Assembly (NCBI GenBank): GCA_018401465.1
Contig: JAGYKE010000004.1
Location: 1,643,857-1,707,856 of the forward strand
From: Aestuariivita sp.
GTDB lineage: Bacteria > Pseudomonadota > Alphaproteobacteria > Rhodobacterales > Rhodobacteraceae
DNA length: 64,000 nucleotides
Direction of reading: 5' to 3'
Shown: one piece after another, positions 16,317 to 25,089 of the stretch
Layout: the number at the start of each line of letters is the position of its first letter
Numbering within the stretch: position 1 is the first letter of the stretch
Position numbers and translations under genes: made by a program
The notes under the pieces: generated by a model
What the model was told of the DNA's origin: nothing
Seen by the model: the letters and a program-made list of their open reading frames with translations, nothing else
The model's database searches: none

Positions 16317-17249
16317 TCAGCCAAGGATGGTCAGCCATCCCCAGGCCGTGAGGAAGGACATCCCCGTGGCAATCAGCACAGACGAGGCCGCGACCCGCTT
16401 TGCCCGACCGTAGAGGTTGGCGAAGATGTAGGAATTGAAACCCGGCGCCATGGCCGCGGTCACCACCGCCGAGCGGAAGAGATCGTCGCGCAGTGCGAAG
16501 GTCTTGCCCAGCGTCCAGGTGATCGCCGGATGGACCAGCAGCGCGATCACGCAGACCATGGCGATGACGCGCAGGTCGCCTTCGGGGCGGTATTTCACCA
16601 GCACGCCACCCAGCGCGAACAGCGCCGAGGGAAGCGCCGCGGCGATGATGAGCAACAGCGCATCCTCGACCGCGCCGGGCAAGCGCAACCCCGTGACGTT
16701 GACGACGAAGCCCGCGAGGATCGCGAGGATGAGCGCATTGCTGAACATCGCCTTGCCCACCGCCAGCGCAAGCGCCCGCCCGGACCGTCCGCGGTTGCGC
16801 ACCATCTCCATCACCGTGATGCCGAGCCCGTAGCAGAAGGGCGAATGCAGCGCGATGATGGCGAAGTTGCCGGTCAGCGCGTCCGCGCCATAGGCGCGTT
16901 CGGTCAGTGGCAGGCCCAGCAGGACCGAGTTCGAGAAGAGGCAGCAGAAGCCGATGACGACGGCGTCTTCCGGATCGCGCCCGAAGACATAGCGCGCGCC
17001 GAGCGCTCCGAGCAGGAAGGCCGCCCCGGCCCCGGTGTAGAAGGACAACAGAAGCGCCGGATCGAAGCCCGCCCTGAGGTCGATATTGACCATCGCCCAG
17101 AACAGCAGCAGGGGAATCGCGAAGCCCTGCGAGAAGCGCAGGATGGCGTCGATATGGGCGGGCGTGAAATACCCCGCCCGCGTCGTGCCGTAGCCCGCCC
17201 CGATCACAAGGAAGACGGGCAGGATGACGTCGATCAGGGTCTGCAGCAT
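16317..17249 (-). CDS. AEC-family (auxin efflux carrier type) transporter
   Basis: 310 residues with about ten membrane segments in two halves. It begins MLQTLIDVILPVFLVIGAGY and has the conserved broken-helix motifs of the AEC/BART fold (NSVLLGLPLTERAYGADAL in the first half, ATGMSFLTAWGWLT at the end). Such carriers export or exchange organic acids or amino acids. The substrate is unknown. It is the last gene of the leftward run and is intact despite the neighbouring insertion. Confidence 0.9.
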   Translation of the reverse strand: MLQTLIDVILPVFLVIGAGYGTTRAGYFTPAHIDAILRFSQGFAIPLLLFWAMVNIDLRAGFDPALLLSFYTGAGAAFLLGALGARYVFGRDPEDAVVIGFCCLFSNSVLLGLPLTERAYGADALTGNFAIIALHSPFCYGLGITVMEMVRNRGRSGRALALAVGKAMFSNALILAILAGFVVNVTGLRLPGAVEDALLLIIAAALPSALFALGGVLVKYRPEGDLRVIAMVCVIALLVHPAITWTLGKTFALRDDLFRSAVVTAAMAPGFNSYIFANLYGRAKRVAASSVLIATGMSFLTAWGWLTILG

Positions 17250-17316
17250 CGGCGACGGTCGCGGGCGGTGGGGGCGGGATCTGCGCAGTCGTGACCGGAA
17301 GGAAGCAAGGCTGCGG

Positions 17317-18117
17317 TCACAGATCGGCCTCGATCACCATGCCGTCATAGGCGGGTTCGATGTGGTCCGGCGTTTCGGCGAGGACCGTGGCATAGTCTAG
17401 ATCGACATGCATGTTGGTCAGCACCGCCCGGCGCGGGGCGACGCGCGCGATCCAGTCCAGCGTCTGGGCAAGGTGCGAATGCGTCGGATGCGGCGTGCGG
17501 CGCAGGGCGTCGACGATCCAGACATCGAGGCCTTGGAGTTCCGCCCAGGCCGGATCGGGGATCTCGGCGACATCGGGCAGATAGGCGAGAGTGCCGATGC
17601 GGAAGCCCAGCGAGTCCATGCTGCCGTGGTTCACCTCGAAGGGACGGAAGGGGATGGGGCCGCCGGGGCCGTCCACCTCGAAGGGCCCGTCGATGGACCG
17701 GATGTCGAGGATTGGGGGATAAGGCGAATCTCCGGGTTGCACGAAGGCGTAGCTGAAGCGCGACAGGAGCGCGTTCTGGGTGTCACCATCGGCCCAGACC
17801 GGCACGCGCGCGCGCATGTTGAAGACGATCATGCGCAGGTCGTCGATGCCGTGGACATGATCTGCGTGGGAATGGGTATAGACCACCCCGTCAAGCCGAC
17901 CGGTCCCGGTGCCAAGCAACTGGTCGCGCAGGTCCGGCGAGGTGTCGATCAGAACGGAGGTCGTGCCGCCTGGCCCGTCGCGTTCCACCAGAACGGAACA
18001 GCGGCGGCGGCGGTTCTTCGGGTTTGCGGGGTCGCAATCGCCCCAGTGCCCGCCCAGCCGCGGCACCCCGCCCGAGGACCCGCAGCCCAGAATGGTGAGG
18101 CGGACGCGCGCGGTCAT
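17317..18117 (-). CDS. MBL-fold metallo-hydrolase (PhnP-like)
   Basis: 266 residues. The zinc site is clear: YTHSHADHVHGIDDLR near residue 80, a later GHis (FEVNHGSMDSLGFR), an acidic DVWIVDALRRTPHPTHSH segment and the final His in TNMHVDLDY. The N-terminal LGCGSSGGVPRLGG plus CDPANPKNRRRRCS match the PhnP/tRNase Z-like phosphodiesterase branch. The substrate is unknown; PhnP itself opens cyclic ribose phosphates. The start at 18117 overlaps the tatD stop (ATGA). Confidence 0.92.
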   Translation of the reverse strand: MTARVRLTILGCGSSGGVPRLGGHWGDCDPANPKNRRRRCSVLVERDGPGGTTSVLIDTSPDLRDQLLGTGTGRLDGVVYTHSHADHVHGIDDLRMIVFNMRARVPVWADGDTQNALLSRFSYAFVQPGDSPYPPILDIRSIDGPFEVDGPGGPIPFRPFEVNHGSMDSLGFRIGTLAYLPDVAEIPDPAWAELQGLDVWIVDALRRTPHPTHSHLAQTLDWIARVAPRRAVLTNMHVDLDYATVLAETPDHIEPAYDGMVIEADL

Positions 18118-18920
18118 GCCGCCGCCCTCCAGCAAGCGGCCTTGGAGAAGAGCCTGTCGAAATTCGCCTCGGTCCGCGCGGCGAAGGCGGCGTAGTCGAG
18201 GCCGAAGGCATCCGCGAGCGCGCGCGCGGTATGCGCGGCGTAGGCCGGTTCGTTCCGTTTGCCCCGGTGCGGCGGTGGCGCGAGATAGGGCGCGTCGGTT
18301 TCCACCAGGATACGGTCGGGGGAGGCGGAGGCGAAGATCGCGCGCAGATCGCCGCTTTTGGGGAAGGCGGCGATGCCCGAGGCAGAGAGGTAGAACCCCA
18401 GATCGAGTGCCGCGCGCGCCAGCGCCGCGCTGGATGAAAAGCAATGCATCACGCAAGAATAGGCGCCGCTGCGGTATTCTTCGGTCAGGATGCGGGCCAT
18501 GTCTTCGTCGGCGTCGCGGGCATGGATGATCAACGGCAGGCCGGTTTCGCGCGCGGCGGCGATGTGGATGCGCAGGCTCTCCTGCTGCCGGGCAGCGCTC
18601 TCGGCTGTGTAGTGGTAATCGAGCCCCGTCTCGCCGATGCCGACGCATTTGGGATGGCGCGCGATGGCCAGAAGCTGGTCGAGCGTGGCAAGCGGTTCTT
18701 CCGCCGCGCTCATCGGGTGGGTGCCGGCGGCGTAGAAGACGGTCTCATGCGCCTCGGCGATGGCGCGCACGCGGGGTTCGTTCTTGAGGCGCGTGCAGAT
18801 CGTGACCATGCGCGCCACACCCGCTGCGCGGGCGCGGGTGACGATATCGCCGATCTCTCCCTCGAAGTCGGGAAAGTCGAGATGGCAATGGCTGTCCGTG
18901 ATCCGGGGCGGAAGGGTCAT
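18114..18920 (-). CDS. tatD: TatD family metal-dependent hydrolase
   Basis: 268 residues of the TatD DNase/amidohydrolase fold: DSHCHLDFP metal motif at residue 10, GTHPMSA, GIGETGLDYHY near 95, PLIIHARDADED near 130, HCFSS near 160 and LVETDAPYLAPPPHRGKRNEP near 205. The family are 3' exonucleases. It overlaps holB (18917-18920) and the MBL gene, so the three are translated as a tight operon. Confidence 0.96.
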   Translation of the reverse strand: MTLPPRITDSHCHLDFPDFEGEIGDIVTRARAAGVARMVTICTRLKNEPRVRAIAEAHETVFYAAGTHPMSAAEEPLATLDQLLAIARHPKCVGIGETGLDYHYTAESAARQQESLRIHIAAARETGLPLIIHARDADEDMARILTEEYRSGAYSCVMHCFSSSAALARAALDLGFYLSASGIAAFPKSGDLRAIFASASPDRILVETDAPYLAPPPHRGKRNEPAYAAHTARALADAFGLDYAAFAARTEANFDRLFSKAACWRAAA

Positions 18921-20050
18921 GAGGGCTGGGCTTCGGCCGATCTTGAAAGGGTCAGCACCGTATCCAGCACCAGCGCGGCAGGGTCAAGGTTGACCGCCAG
19001 CCCGTGGCGCGCCCGCGCAGTGACCCGTTGCGCCGCATCGGCCCAGGCGCGGGCGGCGGCGGCGTCGGGGGCGAGGCGGGCGAAGGCCGCGGCCTCGCCC
19101 GGGGCGGCCTCGGGCAAAGGTGCGCCCTGCGCGCCGGTTCGGGCAAGGCGGGCCAGCGCGATATCGGTCAGATCGAAGAGAAGGCGCGCGCGGTCGGCGC
19201 CTTTCGGCCCCGCGACGCTGTCGGCCAAGGCCTGCGCCGCGGGGCGGTCGAAGCGGGGCAGGGTGGCCAGAAGCGCGATGAGCCGCGCGTAGAGTGCGAC
19301 CCCGTCTTGCGACAGGAGCCGGATCGCGGCACCCACCGACCCGCCCGACAATTCGGCGACCGCCGCGGAATCGGCGCCGTCGGGCAGGGGCTGTTCCGCT
19401 TGTGCGAGGGCCGCGCCCATGTCGTCGGGGGACAGCGGCGACAGACGCAGGCTGCGGCAGCGCGACCGGATCGTCGGCAGAAGCCGCGCGGGCTGGTGCG
19501 AGACCAGCAGCAACGTCGCGCGGGCCGGCGGTTCTTCGAGCATCTTGAGAAGCGCGTTGGCGGCTGCCGTGTTCATCTCGTCCGCGGCATCGACGATCAC
19601 CACGCGCCGCCCGCCGTCCGTGGCGGTCAGGCCGAAGAACTTGTGAAGCGCGCGGATGTCCTGAACCGAGATCACGTCGCGCATCCTTCCGCTGTCGGGG
19701 TTCACGCTGCGGGTCACCTGCGCCAGCCCCGCCTCGGACCGCGCCAGCATCCGCCGCGCCACCGGATGGTCCGGCGCGATGTCGAGCGTTTCGGGCGGCG
19801 GCGGTGCGCCGAACAGGCCGTCGGCGTCCTGTGGGGGTGTGGCGAGAAGGAAGCGCGCGATGCGCCATGCGAGGGTCGCCTTGCCCACCCCCCGTGGTCC
19901 TGTCAGCAGCCAGCCATGATGCAGCCTGCCATTGGCATAGGCGGTCAGGAACTCGGCCTCAGCCCCGGTCTGGCCGAGAAGGCGCGCGGTCTCGCGGGGG
20001 TGGGGCGCGCCGGGGATCTGGTCGGGCAGGGGGAGATCGGGATCGGTCAT
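18917..20050 (-). CDS. holB: DNA polymerase III subunit delta'
   Basis: 377 residues. A clamp-loader subunit of the AAA+ type with P-loop GPRGVGKATLAWR near residue 50, the VVIVDAADEMNTAAANALLK Walker B and sensor region near 150, and LEEPPARATLLLVSHQ with the SRC-like IRSRCRSLRL box. The usual zinc-binding cysteines of gamma-type subunits are not evident, as expected for delta'. It sits between tmk and tatD, the standard order in alphaproteobacteria. Confidence 0.95.
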   Translation of the reverse strand: MTDPDLPLPDQIPGAPHPRETARLLGQTGAEAEFLTAYANGRLHHGWLLTGPRGVGKATLAWRIARFLLATPPQDADGLFGAPPPPETLDIAPDHPVARRMLARSEAGLAQVTRSVNPDSGRMRDVISVQDIRALHKFFGLTATDGGRRVVIVDAADEMNTAAANALLKMLEEPPARATLLLVSHQPARLLPTIRSRCRSLRLSPLSPDDMGAALAQAEQPLPDGADSAAVAELSGGSVGAAIRLLSQDGVALYARLIALLATLPRFDRPAAQALADSVAGPKGADRARLLFDLTDIALARLARTGAQGAPLPEAAPGEAAAFARLAPDAAAARAWADAAQRVTARARHGLAVNLDPAALVLDTVLTLSRSAEAQPS

Positions 20051-20092
20051 GCCCCGTGGTCTAGCAGCAAGGGCCGCAAGCGCAAACCTGCT

Positions 20093-20734
20093 TCACGCGG
20101 CGGACCGTGCAGCCAGCGCCGGGGCGATTGCCGCCTGCACGCGGGCGGCGATGGTGTCTTCGGGGCCGGTGCCGTCGATCACGCGGAACCGCGCGGGGTT
20201 CGCGCGGGCGAGATCGAGGAACGCCGCGCGCATCCTGTGCTGCATGTCGGCGCCGAAATCCTCGAACCGTTCCTCGTGCCCCTTGCGGGCGCGGGCACGC
20301 GAGAGGCCGACATCGGGGTCGATGTCGATGAGGATGGTCAGGTCCGGTTCGCGCCCGATCATCAGGTCGTGCAACCGGTCGACGATGCCGCGCAGATCGC
20401 CGCGCGTGGCACCCTGATAGATGCGGGTTGAATCGGCGAAGCGGTCGCAGACCACGATCCGGCCCGCAGCGAGCGCCGGGCCGATCACGCGTTCGAGGTG
20501 ATCGCGCCGCGCGGCAGTGAAGAGCAGAATTTCCGTCTCGGGCGACCAGCGGTCGGGATCGCCTTCGAGGACAAGCGCGCGGATATCCTCGGCCCCCTTT
20601 GAGCCGCCGGGTTCGCGGGTGTGGAGCACGTCATGCCCGCCTTGGCGCAGGGTCTCGGCCAGACGGCGCGCTTGCGTCGACTTGCCCGACCCGTCGATGC
20701 CTTCGAAGCTGATGAACAGGCCGGGACCGGTCAC
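20093..20734 (-). CDS. tmk: Thymidylate kinase
   Basis: 213 residues. Phosphorylates dTMP to dTDP. P-loop FEGIDGSGKSTQARRL at residue 8, then the DR(Y/F) motif in VVCDRFADSTRIYQG and the lid GLSRARARKGHEERFE. It starts with GTG at 20734, overlapping the dacA stop (GTGA), so the two are coupled. Confidence 0.97.
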   Translation of the reverse strand: MTGPGLFISFEGIDGSGKSTQARRLAETLRQGGHDVLHTREPGGSKGAEDIRALVLEGDPDRWSPETEILLFTAARRDHLERVIGPALAAGRIVVCDRFADSTRIYQGATRGDLRGIVDRLHDLMIGREPDLTILIDIDPDVGLSRARARKGHEERFEDFGADMQHRMRAAFLDLARANPARFRVIDGTGPEDTIAARVQAAIAPALAARSAA

Positions 20735-21894
20735 ATCGTCGTCTCTGGCCCGGCGGCGAGCCGCGACAAAAGGGTCTGCGCCACCGTCGTGATCCGCACC
20801 ATGAACCCGCCCCGGGCGACCGCGGTGGCCGCAACCAGCGGCACACGTGTCTCGGGCAGACCTTCGGGGGCGAAGATCAGTTCGCCAAGCACCTGCCCAG
20901 CCGCGATCGGAGCCGAGACGGGGCCGGTGAAGACCACCTCGCCCGACAGGCCGGCGGCGGCCAGCACGGGGACCAGCGACACCACATCTTCCTGCGGGAC
21001 CAGCGTTACCGATCGTTCGGCCCCCATCCAGACGGGCGCTTCGGCAAGCGGGGTTCCTGCGCGGGCGATCTCGCGCTTGGTGAACTGGCGAAAGGACCAG
21101 TTGATCAGCGCCTCGGATTCTCGGGCGCGGTCCTGTGCGGTCTCGAGCCCCGAGACCACGAAGATCACCCGGCGGTCACCTTGCTTGGCCGACCCGACAA
21201 GGCCGAAGCCCGCCTCGCGCGTGTGCCCGGTCTTGAGTCCGTCAGCCCCGACACCGAGCCCGAGGATCGGGTTGCGGTTCTGGGTGTTCTTTGGCGCGCG
21301 GCCGTCGAATTCGAACGTCTCTTCGGCGAAGAGGGGGTAGAATTCAGGGAAATCCTCGATCAGGCGCTCGGCCACGATGGCGAGGTCGCGCATGGACATC
21401 ACATGGCCCGCCTGCGGCCAACCGGTGGAATTCATGAAGACGGAACCGGTCAGTCCCAGTTGCTGACCGCGCTGGGTCATCAGCCGGGAAAAGCCCGCTT
21501 CGGTTCCGTCCGGACTCAGCGCTTCGGCAAGCACGACGCAGGCGTCGTTGCCCGACAGCACGATGATGCCGCGGATCAGATCCTCGACCGTGACGCGGTC
21601 GGTGGTGTCGAGGAACATGGTCGAGCCGCCGAAGGACATGGCATGCTCAGAGACCGGCAGCCGTTCGTCGAGCGTCAGCCGCCCGTCGCGCACCGCCTCG
21701 AACGCCATGTAGAGCGTCATCAGCTTCGACATCGACGCCGGCGGCAGCGGCACGTCGGCGTTCTTGGCCAGAAGCAGGGTGCCGGTGGTCTGGTCGATCA
21801 CGATGGCCGCCCCGGCCTTCGTGTCAAAGGCCAGCGCGGGAAGCGCGGTCAGCGCGAAGGCGGCGGCAAGTGCGAGGCGCGGCAGCATGATCAC
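20731..21894 (-). CDS. dacA: D-alanyl-D-alanine carboxypeptidase (penicillin-binding protein 5/6 type)
   Basis: 387 residues. Signal peptide MIMLPRLALAAAFALTALPALA. Serine DD-peptidase motifs are all present: SxxK in ASMSKLMTLY, SxN in LSGNDACVVLAE, KTG in LKTGHTREAGFG. A C-terminal beta-domain (PBP5_C) follows. It trims terminal D-alanine from peptidoglycan in the periplasm. The GTG at 21894 is preferred since AAGGAGG lies 9 bases upstream; the ATG at 21888 is the alternative. Confidence 0.95.
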   Translation of the reverse strand: MIMLPRLALAAAFALTALPALAFDTKAGAAIVIDQTTGTLLLAKNADVPLPPASMSKLMTLYMAFEAVRDGRLTLDERLPVSEHAMSFGGSTMFLDTTDRVTVEDLIRGIIVLSGNDACVVLAEALSPDGTEAGFSRLMTQRGQQLGLTGSVFMNSTGWPQAGHVMSMRDLAIVAERLIEDFPEFYPLFAEETFEFDGRAPKNTQNRNPILGLGVGADGLKTGHTREAGFGLVGSAKQGDRRVIFVVSGLETAQDRARESEALINWSFRQFTKREIARAGTPLAEAPVWMGAERSVTLVPQEDVVSLVPVLAAAGLSGEVVFTGPVSAPIAAGQVLGELIFAPEGLPETRVPLVAATAVARGGFMVRITTVAQTLLSRLAAGPETTM

Positions 21895-21918
21895 GGGGGC
21901 GGTCCTCCTTCTTCGGGG

Positions 21919-22785
21919 TCAGTTGGTGACGGGATAGGCGTCGGTGAAGCCCACCTCCTTCACCTGTTTCAGAAGCGTGCCGCGTTCCGACGCGCTCTGC
22001 GCGGGGCCTACGAGCACGCGCCAGAACGACCTTCCATTGGCCGTCTGGGCCAGCACCGTCGGCACCATGCCGGCATTGCGCATCATCGCGGCAGTGTTCT
22101 GTGCGTTTTTCTCGATGCTGAAGATACCGATCTGAATGAAGGGTTTGTCAAGCGAAGAGGCGGCGCGCGGAGCAGCGGTCGCCGGGGCCGGGGCAGGGGC
22201 CACCGTGGAAATGGCTTCGGGCGCGGGCGTGTCGAGCACGGCTGCTGCCGCAGCCACCGGGTCGAGCGTCTGTTCGGTGATTTCCTCTGCCGTCTCGATT
22301 CGGTCGACCTCTTCCGGCGGGGCGACGGCGTCGGGCACGCTCTCGCGGCGCAGCGCGGTGACGTTCAGCTGCACCGGCGCGCCCGCCAGCATGCCGAGCG
22401 CCGCCGCCGCGTCGGAAGACGTCTGCAGCCGCGGCCCGGGAATGTCGCGTTCGCGCCGGAACAGCGCGCCGATCACGAATTTGCCGTTTGCGGAATTGCG
22501 GATGATGACGCGTTCGGGCTCGACCACGTCGGGATGCGCGACCCAGACCCCGCCGAGCGAAGGTCGCCCATCCCAGAGCCCGGCTTCCGTCACCTGGAAG
22601 ACCTCGGGCGCCTCGACGTCGCGTTCTATCAGCCGGGTAGAGGTGCTGGGGGTGGCCGAGCCGTCCGCGGCGCGGTCCTTCGGCTGCAGGAATGCCAGTC
22701 CCTGCGGCGGGTTCTCGCAACCCGCCAGTAACACGGTCGCCGTGATCAGCCCGAAGGCCCTGACCGGAAAACGTCGTTTCGTCAT
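21919..22785 (-). CDS. SPOR domain-containing lipoprotein
   Basis: 288 residues. The lipoprotein signal ends ATVLLAGCENPPQG, with the lipobox cysteine near residue 22. A long Ala/Pro/Thr-rich linker follows, then a C-terminal SPOR domain (about 215-288: KPFIQIGIFSIEKNAQNTAA, FWRVLVGPAQSASERG). SPOR domains bind denuded septal glycan. It is the head of the leftward dacA-tmk-holB operon. The start at 22785 is chosen because it begins the signal peptide; the ATG at 22806 would add seven residues. Confidence 0.9.
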   Translation of the reverse strand: MTKRRFPVRAFGLITATVLLAGCENPPQGLAFLQPKDRAADGSATPSTSTRLIERDVEAPEVFQVTEAGLWDGRPSLGGVWVAHPDVVEPERVIIRNSANGKFVIGALFRRERDIPGPRLQTSSDAAAALGMLAGAPVQLNVTALRRESVPDAVAPPEEVDRIETAEEITEQTLDPVAAAAAVLDTPAPEAISTVAPAPAPATAAPRAASSLDKPFIQIGIFSIEKNAQNTAAMMRNAGMVPTVLAQTANGRSFWRVLVGPAQSASERGTLLKQVKEVGFTDAYPVTN

Positions 22786-23010
22786 GTCGTTGCCCTTAGC
22801 CTGCATGCTTGGCGCATTTTTGCGCTTCTGGCCCCGTCCGGCCCGGGGGCGGCGGGGCATTTTGTTTGTCTGCCTCTAATGATACCGCTAGAGTGCCTTG
22901 AAGGGAAGCTTGTGCCGCGTGCGTCGGCAAATTTCCCCGTCAGCCCCGCCGTTCTTCAGCCTTGCCCAGCGGGACACGGCGGCTTAGACCTGCGACGGAC
23001 CTCAGGCACC

Positions 23011-23100
23011 GGGGAGGTGGCAGAGTGGTCGATTGCGGCGGTCTTGAAAACCGTTGGGCGTGAGAGCGTCCCCAGGGTTCGAATCCCTGTCTCCCCGCCA
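23011..23100 (+). tRNA. tRNA-Ser (anticodon TGA)
   Basis: Complete class II tRNA with acceptor GGGGAGG pairing with TCTCCCC (one G-T pair), discriminator G and encoded CCA. The anticodon stem GCGGT/ACCGT frames the loop CTTGAAA. A long variable arm is present and the T arm is AGGGTTCGAATCCCT. Confidence 0.97.
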
Positions 23101-23124
23101 CTTGCACATCGCAAACCTGAGATG

Positions 23125-23148
23125 AGGTCCCTTGAGGGGCCTTTTTTC
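23125..23148 (+). terminator. Terminator after tRNA-Ser
   Basis: A 7-bp stem AGGTCCC/GGGGCCT (one T-G pair) with a TTGA loop, followed directly by TTTTTTCTTTTTG. Confidence 0.85.
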
Positions 23149-23494
23149 TTTTTGTTTCAAAGGGGTTTAGCGAGGCGTCCAACCTTTGGAGACTGGCCGT
23201 TGGCTCGGAATCGGTCTCTCAACGCCCCGCGTCTCCTTCCATCCGCCCTTCACCCAAATCGAGGCGGATTAAAAAAGAGCAATACTTTCAGTGCCTTGGA
23301 GAGATTGAGCTGTGCCGTAGTTGATGCGGGTTCGTCTGCTCTCGATGCAAACAGCGACACCCGAAGGCGGCGTGTTTGTGCGGGTCGGTGCGTTTTTCAG
23401 CGGGCTGCTGGTCAAGAGGCCGGCGTTCGCAACGGGCGGCGTGCGGACGATCGCTGCACTTGGAGCGAAGATCTGTTTCCTCTGAGGCTGCACG
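23149..23494. other. Non-coding stretch between tRNA-Ser and the IS remnant
   Basis: No convincing gene. Short open frames exist on both strands without ribosome sites or motifs. It probably holds further decayed mobile-element DNA, since the IS3 fragment runs into it. Confidence 0.4.
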
Positions 23495-23609
23495 CAGATC
23501 TGATGCACCGCGTCCCGCTTGAACTCGTCGCTGTAATTGCTTGTCCCCATCTCGGCCTCCGCGCCTCAAAGTTAGGGGGCCAAGCGTCTACAAATCTAGG
23601 GGCACCTCA
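23495..23609 (-). pseudogene. IS3-family element, left end and first codons of OrfA
   Basis: The minus strand starts with a terminal-repeat-like TGAGGTGCCCC (at 23609), then the OrfA start MGTSNYSDEFKRDAVHQI, a typical IS3 beginning. Homology stops after about 18 codons. CAGATC occurs at the break and again 27 bases on, which could mark a deletion. The end lies 28 bases past the FAH gene stop. Confidence 0.7.
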
Positions 23610-23637
23610 GACCGCGCCGGGATGCGATGCGGGCGGG

Positions 23638-24483
23638 CTAGACGGCTTCGTCGACGATGCCGTTCACCAACGTGCCAATGCCGGTCACCTCGACCTCGAC
23701 GCTCATGCCGGGTTCCAGGAACAATTGCGGCTTGCGGTAGCGGCCGACGCCACCCGGCGTGCCGGTCAGGATCACATCGCCCGGCTGCAGCGTGATCACG
23801 GTCGAGGCATAGGCGATGATCTCGGGGATACCGATGGCCAGATCGCTGATCGGGGTATGCTGTTCCACATTGCCGTTGACCCTTGTGGTCAGGGTCTGGC
23901 GGGTGATGTCGCCGACCTCGTCCGACGTCACGATCCAGGGGCCGAGCGAACCCGAGCGTTCAAAGCTCTTGCCGGGCCAGAACTGGGTGGTGTGGTTCTG
24001 GTAATCGCGGACCGAGCCTTCGTTGGCGATGCTGTAGCCCAGGATATGCGACTGGGCGTCCTGCGCAGCAATGTGGCGTCCGGCCTTGCCGATGACGACG
24101 GCCAACTCGCCCTCGTAGTCGAATTCACGGCTGGCGCTGGGGCGCTCCAAGGGCACGCCATGGCCGACCAGAGACTCGGGGTAGCGGGTGAAGATGGACG
24201 GATGCTGCGGGTGGGGGCGGCCCGATTCGAGGATATGGGGCAGATAGTTCAGCCCGATGCACAGCACCTTGTCGGGATTGGGCACGGGCGGCAGCATCGT
24301 CACGCTGTCCATCGCCAAGGCATCGCCCAGGCCCTGAAGGCGCGCCACGGCACCCGCCGCCAGCACCGATTTCAGATCGGGAAAGGCGTCGCCCAATGCG
24401 GCGCCCGCATCGTGCACCATGTCGCCTGCGGCGGTGCCATAGCCTGCTGTGCCATCCGCGCGCAGGAAGGAAACCAGTTTCAT
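23638..24483 (-). CDS. Fumarylacetoacetate hydrolase family protein
   Basis: 281 residues. The FAH fold spans residues 70-280: CIGLNYLPHILESG, FDYEGELAVVIGKAGRHI with the metal Glu residues, SEVGDIT-like core, and QPGDVILTGTPGGVG. The family includes acylpyruvate hydrolases, oxaloacetate decarboxylases and ring-cleavage hydratases. In this cluster it may cleave a C-C bond of a diketo acid from ring fission; this is inference. The start at 24483 begins the family-typical MKLVSFLRADG. It is the last gene of the leftward catabolic block, 31 bases after the FMN reductase. Confidence 0.92.
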   Translation of the reverse strand: MKLVSFLRADGTAGYGTAAGDMVHDAGAALGDAFPDLKSVLAAGAVARLQGLGDALAMDSVTMLPPVPNPDKVLCIGLNYLPHILESGRPHPQHPSIFTRYPESLVGHGVPLERPSASREFDYEGELAVVIGKAGRHIAAQDAQSHILGYSIANEGSVRDYQNHTTQFWPGKSFERSGSLGPWIVTSDEVGDITRQTLTTRVNGNVEQHTPISDLAIGIPEIIAYASTVITLQPGDVILTGTPGGVGRYRKPQLFLEPGMSVEVEVTGIGTLVNGIVDEAV

Positions 24484-24514
24484 GTGTCTGTCCTTGTGTC
24501 TTGTCGGTGCGGGT

Positions 24515-25042
24515 TCAGGCCAGCTTGGCCAGGAAACCCGCCAGTTGTTCCTCGGCGAATGCGAGCGTTGCATCGTCCTTCAGGATGCCGTCCTCGACCT
24601 TGGTATTGGCCATGGCCACGGCGATTTCCTTGCAGGGCCAGATATCGGCCAGCAGGCCGTTCAGGATGTATTTCAGATGCCCCTGCGCGCGCACGCCCCC
24701 CATCGCGCCGCCGGATACGCTGACCACGGCGCAGGGCTTTCCGACGAAGACCGAGGCAAAGGCTAGACGCGACGCCCAGTCGATCGCGTTCTTGAGCACG
24801 CCGGGAACCGAGTAGTTGTATTCTGGCGTCACGAACACGACGCCATCGGCAGCGCCCACCTGCGCGACAAAGGCCGCGACGGCGGCGTTGTCGGTCACAT
24901 CGGCGTTGTAGTGGGGCAGGGCGGCGATATCGGCAGTGTCGCATTGGGCCCGCGCTCCCACCATTGCGATCAACGCGCGCGTGGTCGCGCGCGAGGCCGA
25001 GGCCGCGCGCAGCGATCCGGTGATGAAGAGAAGCTTGGTCAT
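24515..25042 (-). CDS. NADPH-dependent FMN reductase
   Basis: 175 residues, flavodoxin-like fold: ITGSLRAASASRATTRAL phosphate loop and the signature TPEYNYSVPGVLKNAIDWAS near residues 72-91, then VSVSGGAMGGVRAQ. It reduces FMN or quinones with NAD(P)H. In an aromatic degradation cluster it could supply reduced flavin or reduce a quinone intermediate. No partner monooxygenase is seen in the block. Confidence 0.93.
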   Translation of the reverse strand: MTKLLFITGSLRAASASRATTRALIAMVGARAQCDTADIAALPHYNADVTDNAAVAAFVAQVGAADGVVFVTPEYNYSVPGVLKNAIDWASRLAFASVFVGKPCAVVSVSGGAMGGVRAQGHLKYILNGLLADIWPCKEIAVAMANTKVEDGILKDDATLAFAEEQLAGFLAKLA

Positions 25043-25089
25043 GTGATGTCCTTTGGCATTCGGAGGTCTGTCAGGGCTGGGTGATCCGG

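Noticed and set aside
23125-23148. Direct-repeat att site at tRNA-Ser
   Set aside because: No copy of the tRNA-Ser 3' end was found elsewhere in the window, so integration there cannot be supported.
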